A DNA stretch of 64,000 bases from Acidobacteriota bacterium (GTDB lineage: Bacteria > Acidobacteriota > Vicinamibacteria > Vicinamibacterales > SCN-69-37). The position numbers and the translations under genes were made by a program. Position 1 is the stretch's first letter. Every line of letters begins with the position of its first letter. The stretch covers positions 62,001 through 126,000 of the forward strand of contig JADYYY010000003.1 in assembly GCA_020853395.1 (NCBI GenBank). Direction: 5' to 3'. Shown piece by piece: positions 25,694 through 33,357 of the stretch. The notes beneath the pieces are model-generated. The model saw nothing but the letters and a program-made list of their open reading frames with translations. It did no database searches and had not been told where the DNA came from.

Positions 25694-28384
25694 ATGCGTT
25701 GGCTCCATCGCTCTCGCGCCGCTCTTGCTGGACTGTTCCACCGCCGTGCGCTCGACGAGCAACTGCAGCGGGACATTGCGTTTCATCTGGACCAAGAGGC
25801 CGCCGAGGGCATGCGAGCCGGGCTGGCCGCCTCCGAGGCACGGCGCCGCGCGCGGGCGAGCTTCGGCAGCGTGGTCGCCGTCCGCGAAGACATCCGGGCC
25901 CGCCGGAGGCGGCCCGTCGTCGAGCAGCTCGTGCAGGACGTTCGCTACGCTGTCCGCCAGGCATGCCGGCAGCCCGGTGTTGCGCTGCTGCCGGTCGGTC
26001 TGATCGCCGTGGCGGTTGCCGCATTGGCAACCACGAGCTCGTTCGCGTACAGCGTCGTCTTGCGCCCGCTTCCCTGGCCGGATGCGGATCGCCTCGTTGC
26101 TGTCGAGGAAGCGCGCGAGGGCGCCTCACGACACACGCCGAACACGATGACGAATGCGACGTACCTCGCGTGGCGTGAGGCGCCACAGACCATCGTGGCG
26201 TTCGCCGGCTTCTCGACGCGCACCATGACCTTCGAGGCGGCGGACGAGGCGGAGCGTCTTCGTATCGTCTCGACGACGGCGAGTCTGTTCGACGTGTTGA
26301 GGACTCGACCGCTGCACGGCCGCGTGTTCACCGAGATGGACGAGATGTCTTCGGGCGATCGCGTGGCTGTCGTGTCCTTCGCACTCTGGCACCGTCGGCT
26401 CGGTGGACGCGCGAGTGCGCTGGGCCGGCCGCTGATGCTGGACGGCGAGTCATATCGCGTTGTCGGCATCATGCCAGAGCACTTCGCGTTCCCAACGGAC
26501 GATGTCGAGGCCTGGTTGCCGTGGCGGGTGAGTCCGGTGCTCGACCCAGCCGATCCCTACCGGCGATCCGTGTATTTGTTCCGTGGCATCGCGCGACTCG
26601 CGCCAGGCGCTACGGCGTCGCAGGCGTCGGCCGAGGCTACGGCGCGCGGTCTGGCGGCACCTGACCTTGGAAGAGTCGGCGATGCGGTGTTCGGCACGCG
26701 GGGAAGACCGCGCTTGACCGCCACACCCTACCTCGAGGCTCAGACGTCGGCTGTGCGGCCGGCACTCGCGCTGCTCGTCGGTGCGGTCTGCCTTCTCGTT
26801 GTCACGGCGGTGGCCAATATCGCGGGCATGCAGCTCGCGCGCGCGGTCTCCAGGCGCCGCGAGCTCGCGATTCGTGCCGCCATTGGTGCGGGCGCCGGCA
26901 GACTCGCACGGCAGGCCGTCGTGGAATGCCTCGTGCTCGGACTCGCCGGCGGTACCTTGGGCGCTCTGCTGACGTACGGGGCCTTCGGAGCATTCCGGCA
27001 GTTGTTGCCCGCCAGCTTCCCGCGCACGGGCGATATTGCGGCTGATACGCGTGTGATTGTGGCGGCCGTCGTCGTGGCACTGTTCGGAAGCCTCGTCTTC
27101 GCCGTGGCGCCCGCGTCGATCACACGCCGGCTGAATCTTGTTGCGACGCTCGCCGACGACGGCCTTGCGCCAGCAGGCGGGTCCTCAGCGTCGCGGGTCG
27201 GCCGTCTTCGCCGAACCATCATCGCGGCCCAAGTCGCCATCGCGGTCGTTCTTCTGATCGGTGCGACGCTGCTCGCAAGGAGTTTCGTCGGCCTGCTGCG
27301 GGTCGACCGCGGCTATGAGCGGGCTGGTGTTCTCACGGCCGTGCTGCCGATGCCGACTGCCCGTTTCGACGGTCGTCGCCGCGCCGCCGTGCTGGACGCC
27401 ATCATCGAGCGGCTGTCGGCCGCGCCCGGTGTCGTCTCAGCAGCGGCCGGGAGCGCGATTCCGCTCGTTCCCTATGACCAGCCCTTCGCCGTCACCATTG
27501 ATCCGGCAGTTCCTGGCCGCCAGCGACGGTCGGTATCGGCGAATCTTCGTAGGGTCAGCCCCTCGTACTTCGAGGCGATCGGAATGCGTGTCCTTCACGG
27601 TCGTGCGCTCAGTGACGCCGACGCTGCGACATCGGTGCCCGTGGTCGTCGTCAATCGAGCGTTCGCGGTGGCCTATCTTCCGGGCGATGGCGTGGGCGTC
27701 CGACTGCCGATGCTGCACGGCACCGGGCTTGGTTCACCCGAAGTCGTCGGCGTCGTGGACGATGTCCAAGCGCAGGCAGGCGTCGGTGGCGCGTCGCCCG
27801 AGGTGTTCGTCAGCTATCGACAGCTCGAGGAGGGTATGCGCATGCCGGCGCCGGTCGTTATTGTTCGCGCCAAAGGCGATCCGGTGACGCTGACGGCGTT
27901 GGTACGCGAGACGGTGATGAGCATCGATCACTCGGTCGCCATCGATTCGATCGTCACGATGGAGGATCGGCTGCTCACGGGTCTCGCGCAGCCGCGGCTG
28001 TACGCCGTCGTGCTCGGGGTCTTCGCCGGGTTCACGCTGCTGCTCGCCGCCAGCGGTCTGTTCGGCGTCCTCTCGTACAGCGTGGGCTGCCGGACGCGCG
28101 AGATCGGCGTACGTGCGGCGCTTGGCGCACGGCCGATCCAGATCGTCGCCCTCGTGATGCGGCAGGAGGTGCTGGTCGCCGCGGCTGGTCTCGCCGGCGG
28201 ATTGATCCTTGCCGCGCTCCTCGTGAGCTCCATGACTCGGCTGCTCTACGGCGTGCCCCCGCGCGATCCGCTCACGTTCGCGGCGGTTGCCGTCTTCGTG
28301 GTTGCCGTCTGCGGCGCTGCTGCCGTGGCGCCCATCCGCAGGGCGATCCATGTGGATCCGATTCGGGTATTGAAGGCGCCGTAG
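25694..28384 (+). CDS. ADOP-family ABC transporter permease, module 2
   Basis: 896 aa inner-membrane protein. It begins with the ADOP cytosolic segment (ALDEQLQRDIAFHLDQEAAE), then a first membrane helix (about 100-125), a MacB-like core (about 130-350), FtsX segments with RAVSRRRELAIRAAIGAGAG, a linker with a membrane helix (IIAAQVAIAVVLLIGATLLA), a second core and a second FtsX set with CRTREIGVRAALGARPIQ, ending VAPIRRAIHVDPIRVLKAP. No ATPase is nearby. ATG 25694 is chosen because the conserved domain starts there; the frame is open further upstream, overlapping padR. Confidence 0.92.
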   Translation: MRWLHRSRAALAGLFHRRALDEQLQRDIAFHLDQEAAEGMRAGLAASEARRRARASFGSVVAVREDIRARRRRPVVEQLVQDVRYAVRQACRQPGVALLPVGLIAVAVAALATTSSFAYSVVLRPLPWPDADRLVAVEEAREGASRHTPNTMTNATYLAWREAPQTIVAFAGFSTRTMTFEAADEAERLRIVSTTASLFDVLRTRPLHGRVFTEMDEMSSGDRVAVVSFALWHRRLGGRASALGRPLMLDGESYRVVGIMPEHFAFPTDDVEAWLPWRVSPVLDPADPYRRSVYLFRGIARLAPGATASQASAEATARGLAAPDLGRVGDAVFGTRGRPRLTATPYLEAQTSAVRPALALLVGAVCLLVVTAVANIAGMQLARAVSRRRELAIRAAIGAGAGRLARQAVVECLVLGLAGGTLGALLTYGAFGAFRQLLPASFPRTGDIAADTRVIVAAVVVALFGSLVFAVAPASITRRLNLVATLADDGLAPAGGSSASRVGRLRRTIIAAQVAIAVVLLIGATLLARSFVGLLRVDRGYERAGVLTAVLPMPTARFDGRRRAAVLDAIIERLSAAPGVVSAAAGSAIPLVPYDQPFAVTIDPAVPGRQRRSVSANLRRVSPSYFEAIGMRVLHGRALSDADAATSVPVVVVNRAFAVAYLPGDGVGVRLPMLHGTGLGSPEVVGVVDDVQAQAGVGGASPEVFVSYRQLEEGMRMPAPVVIVRAKGDPVTLTALVRETVMSIDHSVAIDSIVTMEDRLLTGLAQPRLYAVVLGVFAGFTLLLAASGLFGVLSYSVGCRTREIGVRAALGARPIQIVALVMRQEVLVAAAGLAGGLILAALLVSSMTRLLYGVPPRDPLTFAAVAVFVVAVCGAAAVAPIRRAIHVDPIRVLKAP

Positions 28385-28414
28385 ACGCTTTCAGGCGCGC
28401 TATTGCCCTTTCGC

Positions 28415-28440
28415 GGTGGGCGCACCTGGTGGGCGCTCCT
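28415..28440 (+). repeat. 13-bp tandem duplication
   Basis: GGTGGGCGCACCT (28415-28427) is followed directly by GGTGGGCGCTCCT (28428-28440), 12 of 13 identical. It is the leading motif of the dispersed repeat, duplicated in copy C. Confidence 0.6.
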
Positions 28441-28500
28441 GTCGTTCATTCATGAACATTGGCCTGCCCATCCTCGAAAATCAGTTCGAGGATCTGATTG
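28427..28500 (+). repeat. dispersed repeat, copy C
   Basis: Shares TGGTGGGCGC, CATGAACATTGG and CCCATCCTC with copies A and B, more diverged downstream. Lies about 45 bp after the stop of the second ADOP gene. Confidence 0.45.
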
Positions 28501-28576
28501 AAACTCCGGTCGTGGGGCAGTCCCTCTTACGCTGTTTCACGTCTCTCCGCGGAGACGTCACTCACAACACGCACCT

Positions 28577-28744
28577 TCACAGTCGATTGCGAATCGCGAC
28601 TAGCGGCGACATCAGCGTTGCGCGCCAGGCAGGGATGAACGACTCCACGAAGACGACAACCGCGACGATGGCGATGGAATAGACGTACGGTGCGTGATCA
28701 GGGCCGCCAAGCCGGAAGACGCTGCCGAGATAGGACACCCTGCG
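28577..28744 (-). pseudogene. C-terminal remnant of a third ADOP/FtsX permease
   Basis: On the minus strand the frame reads a hydrophobic helix (YVYSIAIVAVVVFVESFI) followed by PAWRATLMSPLVAIRNRL and TGA at 28579-28577. This is the standard ending of FtsX/ADOP permeases (compare the Asp-Pro-x-x-Ala-Leu-Arg endings of the two intact genes). The frame is closed by a stop codon just upstream of 28744, so the rest of the gene is lost. Confidence 0.7.
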
Positions 28745-29028
28745 TCAATCCTTGGTGAGCGCGTCTCCAAGCCTCCCTGGAAATGCTCCTCTCGCCGAGC
28801 CCACGCGAGCGAACGTCGCGCCGGCCGAGGGGTGTAGTGGTGGCGTCTCTGGCAGCCGCAGATGACGGCCTGCTTGGCCACCGCGGCACAGCGTCAAGAG
28901 GGGGCTAGCGCGCCAAGCACGCTCGGCGAAGCGCCCGAGCCTCACACGGAGCCGTAGCAGTTACCGCCGATGCGCCGTGTGGGCGGTCCGACGATTGGGA
29001 AAGAGCCGCGTGAGCTCATTGCCATTCG

Positions 29029-29151
29029 CTGAATCCGAATGTCCTCGAGTCGTTCCGCAAGGAGGTGCGCCGCCGCGCCGCCGAGGCGTCGGCGTTCCAA
29101 ACGCTGATCGACGAGGTGCTCGCCGCGCAAGTCCAGAAAGACGTCGCGTAG
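29029..29151 (+). pseudogene. possible ribbon-helix-helix antitoxin fragment
   Basis: A 40-codon frame without a usable start reads VLESFRKEVRRRAAEASAFQ then TLIDEVLAAQVQKD and TAG. The pattern of a basic helix followed by a helix starting FQTLIDEVL resembles the second half of CopG/BrnA-type antitoxins. No toxin gene is next to it. Weak call. Confidence 0.3.
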
Positions 29152-29257
29152 GACGTCGAGGCACGCCGTGGCCGGCCTCGTAGCGGCGATCCTCTTGCGA
29201 GGTCGTGCTGCGCCCGCGGCTGGTTGAGGTCCGTCGAACGGCCTCCCGGCGATGGGG

Positions 29258-29286
29258 CGGCCGTTCAAATCGGTCCGGGCGCACCA
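29258..29286 (+). repeat. att-like direct repeat, distal copy of the tRNA-Arg end
   Basis: 28 of 29 bases match the last 29 bases of the tRNA at 2757-2785, including CCA. The sequence upstream does not fold into the rest of a tRNA, so this is a fragment only. Confidence 0.6.
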
Positions 29287-29348
29287 ACCTGCTATCGCCG
29301 GCGAGCCTCTTGCCGGTGGCGCGTCGTTTCTTCTATCAACGACAACAG

Positions 29349-29798
29349 CTATTGCGATGTCGCGGGATCGATCGCCGCGAGGCGATCGTCGAGCCGGCGC
29401 ATCAGGAACTCGCCGTCGAGTGCGAGGCTCAGCTCGCCGGACTCGGCCGTCGTCTCGAACCTGGCGGGGCAGAGGACCGCCCTGGCCTGCACGAGCGCGC
29501 GAGCGGCGCCGGCGATGGCCGACACCGGAACGTAGCCGAGCAGGTGCCGTTCGAGATCGGTCACCGGCACAACGGCGCCACCAGCTCGTTCGGCGATGTC
29601 TCCAGTGGCGAGCACGAACATCCAGTCGTGAGCGCTCGTCTGGCGCAGGGCGCGCAGCCGGTCCTGCATGTCCCGCTCGCTCCGGACCGGCATCAGCGTG
29701 CTTCCCGGCTTCGTGATGGCGGGAAGCGGAACGGCGCGGATCGCGGGCGCGTCACGCTTCGGACGAGGACGAACGAAGAGAGAACGGATGAAACCCAT
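29349..29798 (-). CDS. hypothetical protein
   Basis: 149 aa, ATG 29798. A basic N-terminus (FIRSLFVRPRPKRD) is followed by a globular part with HDWMFVLATGDI, VVPVTDLERHLLGYVPVSAI and a Leu-rich C-terminal helix (LDGEFLMRRLDDRLAAID). No signal peptide or membrane segment. I do not recognise a family. Codon use is high-GC and consistent with a real gene. It faces away from the island end and runs toward it. Confidence 0.5.
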   Translation of the reverse strand: MGFIRSLFVRPRPKRDAPAIRAVPLPAITKPGSTLMPVRSERDMQDRLRALRQTSAHDWMFVLATGDIAERAGGAVVPVTDLERHLLGYVPVSAIAGAARALVQARAVLCPARFETTAESGELSLALDGEFLMRRLDDRLAAIDPATSQ

Positions 29799-30059
29799 CA
29801 ACGGCGACGTCCCGGTCGGGAGACAGCCTCCAAGCTGGTTCGACCCGGGCTCTCGAGCGCGACGGCGAGCACGGGCTCGCCGCGTTGCTGGACTGTTATA
29901 TCACTTTGGAGACAAAGGGGAAGCCATCGCGGCCGTGCAGGAGTGCAGTATCGGCTGCCTCTGACGGCGACGTCGCTCGACCGAAGTTCTGTCGGAGCGG
30001 CTCTGGCGCGCCAACGGGAGTGGCGCGGCCGGCTGGCTGGCCCGGTTAGTTCGCGTTCG

Positions 30060-30368
30060 TCACCTCGTCGGCGACGACTCGATTTCCGCTCGCAGTCCGT
30101 CGAGAAACACGCACGCGGCCCGGAAATGCGCGTCCGCGCCGCGCAACCATTGCTCATCGCTCGCCCGCGGGTGCGCGGGCTCGACCTTGGCGAGGAAGAG
30201 CGTGCTGACGTCATCGAAGAGCCTGGCTGCGATGTCGAGCTGGCGCGCGAGCCCTTCGTCCGTGACGCGGCGCTTCAGCATGGCCACGGCCGCTTGGCGC
30301 TCGTTCGCGGCCGCGCGCAGCGAATCGCACTCTGCCGGGGAGATCCTGTGCGGCGAGCGAAGGTCCAT
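30060..30368 (-). CDS. hypothetical small helical protein
   Basis: 102 aa from ATG 30368. Almost entirely amphipathic helix: CDSLRAAANERQAAVAMLKR, LARQLDIAARLFDDVSTLFL, DAHFRAACVFLDGLRAEI. No recognised domain; charged and likely cytosolic. Diverges from the sugar-kinase gene. Confidence 0.5.
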   Translation of the reverse strand: MDLRSPHRISPAECDSLRAAANERQAAVAMLKRRVTDEGLARQLDIAARLFDDVSTLFLAKVEPAHPRASDEQWLRGADAHFRAACVFLDGLRAEIESSPTR

Positions 30369-30516
30369 CGTGAGCCCATTCTACCGGCGAGTTGGAGCTC
30401 TCGCGTAGACTCTGACGCGTGCTTCTCTCCCCTGCGCTTGCACGTCGCGCCGCCCTCTCGGGTCCGCGCCGACGCAATGCTGCGATCGCGAAGTGCCAGA
30501 CACGAGCGAGCCGGCC

Positions 30517-31461
30517 ATGAGTGGTGCCCGATGCTACCTCGGCGTGGATGGCGGCCAGACGCACACGACGGCGGTGATCGGCGACGAGGCTGGCCACGTG
30601 CTCGGCTATGGGCATGCTGGTCCCTCGAATTACGTCGGCGAGGTCGATCGGCGCGACCGGTTCGTCGAAGCGGTGACGGCCGCCGTGGATCTGGCGTGCG
30701 ATCAGGCCGGTCTTCGGCGCGCGAACGTGACGTTCGACGCCGCGTGCCTGGGATTCACCGGAGGCGCGATCGCGAAAGAGCCGCTCGTCCGTCACATCGT
30801 CGCCGCAAGCACGCTCCGGATCGTCGACGATGCGACGATCGCGCTGTCGGGCGCGCTCGAGGGCGGTTCGGGCGTGGTGATGATCGCGGGAACGGGCTCG
30901 ATGTGTTTCGGCCGGAACGGCGATCGGACGGCGCGGGCCGGCGGCTGGGGATACGTGTTTGGCGACGAGGGCGCTGCATTCGACATCACGCGCCAGGCAC
31001 TCCGCGCGGCGACACGCTACGAGGAGGGCTGGGGCCCGTTCACCGTGCTGCACGAGCGCTTTCGGGCTGCCACGGGCGTCGACGACATCCACGAGATGCG
31101 GCGGCGGTTCTATGCGCCCGAGTTCCCGCGCGATCGCATCGCCGGCTACTCTCGGCTCGTGGACGAGGCGGCGGAGGCCGGCGATCCCGTGGCCATGGAG
31201 ATCCTCGACGACGCCGCGAAGCACCTCGCGGGGTTCGTCGCCGTCGTCCGACAGCGGCTGTTCGACGTGAGCGAACCGGTACGAGTGGCGTACGTCGGCG
31301 GCGTGTTCCGCAGCCGGCGCGTGCTCGAAGCCTTCCGGCGGCGGGTCGAGGCGATATCCCGGACGACGGTCATCGCGCCACGGCACGGCCCGGAGATCGG
31401 CGCCCTGATCGAAGCCTATCGTGCCGCCGGACTCGATGTGACGCCAGCGCCTCGCCGGTAG
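30517..31461 (+). CDS. BadF/BadG-type ATPase, N-acetylglucosamine kinase-like
   Basis: 314 aa cytosolic ASKHA-fold kinase. The phosphate-1 motif CYLGVDGGQTHTTAVIGD, the second motif FTGGAIAKE, the loop VVMIAGTGSMCFGRNGD and GGWGYVFGDEGAAFDI are typical of the BadF/BcrAD family; proteins of this length without an Fe-S reductase partner are usually sugar kinases acting on N-acetylglucosamine from cell-wall or chitin breakdown. ATG 30517 is preferred; an in-frame GTG at 30493 would add eight residues. Confidence 0.85.
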   Translation: MSGARCYLGVDGGQTHTTAVIGDEAGHVLGYGHAGPSNYVGEVDRRDRFVEAVTAAVDLACDQAGLRRANVTFDAACLGFTGGAIAKEPLVRHIVAASTLRIVDDATIALSGALEGGSGVVMIAGTGSMCFGRNGDRTARAGGWGYVFGDEGAAFDITRQALRAATRYEEGWGPFTVLHERFRAATGVDDIHEMRRRFYAPEFPRDRIAGYSRLVDEAAEAGDPVAMEILDDAAKHLAGFVAVVRQRLFDVSEPVRVAYVGGVFRSRRVLEAFRRRVEAISRTTVIAPRHGPEIGALIEAYRAAGLDVTPAPRR

Positions 31462-31534
31462 GGAGCTGTGACATACTCTCCGATTGTTTCCGCGGGAAGC
31501 TGGCGAACCGCACCGGAGCGGGACACGACGGGTC

Positions 31535-32254
31535 ATGAAAGCTAAAGAACGGCATCAACTGAAGGAAAACGAGCTGGCCCGCACGGCCCAGCAGGTGATC
31601 CAGACGGTAGGCGAATACCAGCGCAATGTCGTATTCGCCGTCGTCATCGCGATCGTGCTGGTGGCTGGCGTCGGCGGCTTCTTCTGGTGGCGAGGCGCGC
31701 AGGCCGACAAGGCCGGTGCCCTGCTCGGCATCGCCCAGGCGACCGCGAACGCCGGCATCGCGCCGCCATCCAACATTCCAGGCGCACGCCAGGCACCCGG
31801 CACCTTCGCGACGCCGAAGGACCGCGCGGAAGCGGCGCTGAAAGCGCTCCAGGAAGTCGCCGCGGCCTACCCGTCATCGGACGCGGCCATCACGGCGAAC
31901 TACGAGGCCGCCGGCCAGTTGCTGCTTCTCGGACGTCCGGCCGAAGCCGAAGCGCTGTACGACAAAGTCATCGCCACCAACTCGACGCTCTACGCGCCGA
32001 TGGCGAGGATGGGGCTCGCGCAGGCGAAGCTCGCCGCAGGCAAGGTGGACGACGCGGTGAAGCTGTACACCGACCTTGCGGCCGAGCGCGATAGCGCGCT
32101 ACCGGTGGACGGCGTCCTGATGCAGTTGGCCGACGCGTACATGAAAGCCGGCAAGCCCGCCGATGCGAAGGCGGCGTACAAGCGTGTCGTGGACGAGTTC
32201 CACGAATCGCCGTACGTGCCCGAGGCACGCCAGCGCCTTGCCGCGCTGAACTGA
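31535..32254 (+). CDS. membrane-anchored TPR protein (YfgM-like)
   Basis: 239 aa. One membrane helix (about residues 31-52, VVFAVVIAIVLVAGVGGFFW) follows a basic, charged N-terminus, so the C-terminal part should face the periplasm. TPR-like repeats run from about 110 to the end (ANYEAAGQLLLLGRPAEAEA, APMARMGLAQAKLAAGKVDD, LMQLADAYMKAGKPADAKAA). YfgM-type proteins assist folding of exported proteins at the translocon; that role is inferred from the layout only. It runs toward the DHS homologue, 13 bp away on the opposite strand. Confidence 0.8.
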   Translation: MKAKERHQLKENELARTAQQVIQTVGEYQRNVVFAVVIAIVLVAGVGGFFWWRGAQADKAGALLGIAQATANAGIAPPSNIPGARQAPGTFATPKDRAEAALKALQEVAAAYPSSDAAITANYEAAGQLLLLGRPAEAEALYDKVIATNSTLYAPMARMGLAQAKLAAGKVDDAVKLYTDLAAERDSALPVDGVLMQLADAYMKAGKPADAKAAYKRVVDEFHESPYVPEARQRLAALN

Positions 32255-32267
32255 CCGCGCAGCCCGC

Positions 32268-33344
32268 TCAGGGCTCCAGGAAGCGGTTCTCCCCGAGCGG
32301 CTGGCCGTTCATCACCATCACGCGCCCGGAGGGATCGAAGTCGGGTTTCTTCCGGCGCTGGACGGCTTCGTGAGAGGTGCTCTCGAGGGCGCTGACGAGC
32401 AGCGGGAGCGCCAGCGTCACGTCCGCCTGCACGGACACCCGCTCCGACTCGATCGACAGCTTGCCCCAGCTCTGGGCCTCCTCGAGGCTGGACCCGCTCG
32501 CGCCGCCGAAGTAGGGAACGTCCGTCACGATCTGGACGGCGAACTTGTGCCCGCCGACCCGTTCGTCGAAGTACTCCGCCTGCACGCTGGCCTGATTGAT
32601 GAAGTTCTTGGGCGTGCCGCCGCCGAGGACGATCGTCGCGGTCGATGGCTTGCGAATGACGATGTTGGCGGACTCGACGATGTCGCCGATGACGTCGGCC
32701 ATCCCGGCGGAGGGGTCGCGGTGTCTCGCCTGCGAAAGCCCCATGCCGATCGACGAGTCCGCGATCGCAGGGCAGAAGATCGGGATCCTCGCCTGATACG
32801 CGGCGGTGAGGATGCCGACGTTTCCGGTCTCGTTCCAGAGGTACTCGCCGAGCTTGAACAGGAGCTCGCGGCTCGTGTACGGCCGGCGCTCGAGCTTCAG
32901 CACGAACGCCGCGATCCACTCGTCGTTCTTCGAGAAGTCGTCTTCGCTCGCGAGCGTGTCGTAGACCCTGTCGATCCGCTCGGCCGCGAGCGCCGCGTCG
33001 TCGAGCTGCGGCGATCCGATGAAGTGGCGGCGGCCGCGCGTCTCGTGCAGATCGTGATACAGGTTCGCGCCGGTCGAGACGAGGCAGTCGATGTAGCGCC
33101 GCTCGATCAGGTGCGCGATGACCATGCGCATGCCGCCGGCCGACAGCGCACCCGCCATGCCGAGGAAGATCGTGACGTCGCTCGCCAGCATCCGTTCCCA
33201 GATGCGCCGGGCCGTGCCGAGATTGCGCCCCTGGAACGAGGTGCGTTCCATGCGATCGAGCACGGCGTCGGCCGAGAGACCGGATTCCGGCACGAACGGT
33301 TCCACCGGTTTGCGGAGAAACCTGGACTTGCGTCGACGGCCCAT
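32268..33344 (-). CDS. deoxyhypusine synthase family protein
   Basis: 358 aa, NAD-dependent DHS fold. IFLGMAGALSAGGMRMVIAH, VSTGANLYHDLHE, CPAIADSSIGMGL, IVLGGGTPKNFINQ and SGSSLEEAQSWGKLS cover the family core; the catalytic lysine is Lys295 in the last motif. In eukaryotes the enzyme modifies eIF5A, which bacteria lack; bacterial homologues may make homospermidine or related polyamines from spermidine or putrescine. The substrate is open here. Transcribed in the same direction as the peptide-binding protein and mutS, 14 bp after the former. Confidence 0.9.
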   Translation of the reverse strand: MGRRRKSRFLRKPVEPFVPESGLSADAVLDRMERTSFQGRNLGTARRIWERMLASDVTIFLGMAGALSAGGMRMVIAHLIERRYIDCLVSTGANLYHDLHETRGRRHFIGSPQLDDAALAAERIDRVYDTLASEDDFSKNDEWIAAFVLKLERRPYTSRELLFKLGEYLWNETGNVGILTAAYQARIPIFCPAIADSSIGMGLSQARHRDPSAGMADVIGDIVESANIVIRKPSTATIVLGGGTPKNFINQASVQAEYFDERVGGHKFAVQIVTDVPYFGGASGSSLEEAQSWGKLSIESERVSVQADVTLALPLLVSALESTSHEAVQRRKKPDFDPSGRVMVMNGQPLGENRFLEP

Positions 33345-33357
33345 GTCCGTCGCTATT

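Larger units (their letters stand above)
28385..29257. other. decayed region at the island's right end
   Basis: No intact gene. It contains repeat copy C, the C-terminal remnant of a third permease (28577-28744, minus strand), and a possible antitoxin fragment (29029-29151). Such accumulation of fragments next to the distal tRNA repeat fits an eroded island boundary. Confidence 0.55.
2757..29286. mobile_element. putative genomic island bounded by tRNA-Arg direct repeats
   Basis: The block runs from the 3' end of an intact tRNA-Arg to a second copy of that tRNA end about 26.5 kb away. Everything inside is accessory (decayed ABC exporter, secreted proteins, a two-component system, efflux, ADOP modules, gene remnants), while both flanks are housekeeping. 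No integrase, relaxase or transposase is seen, so if this was an integrative element it has lost its recombination module. The alternative is a decayed second tRNA-Arg with chance placement. Confidence 0.5.

Noticed and set aside
2786..29257. Integrase, relaxase or transposase gene inside the proposed island
   Set aside because: I looked for tyrosine/serine recombinase motifs and DDE signatures in all long frames and saw none, so mobility genes are not claimed.
29258..29286. A second tRNA-Arg gene
   Set aside because: Only the T-arm and acceptor 3' strand match; the upstream sequence lacks a D-arm and anticodon arm.
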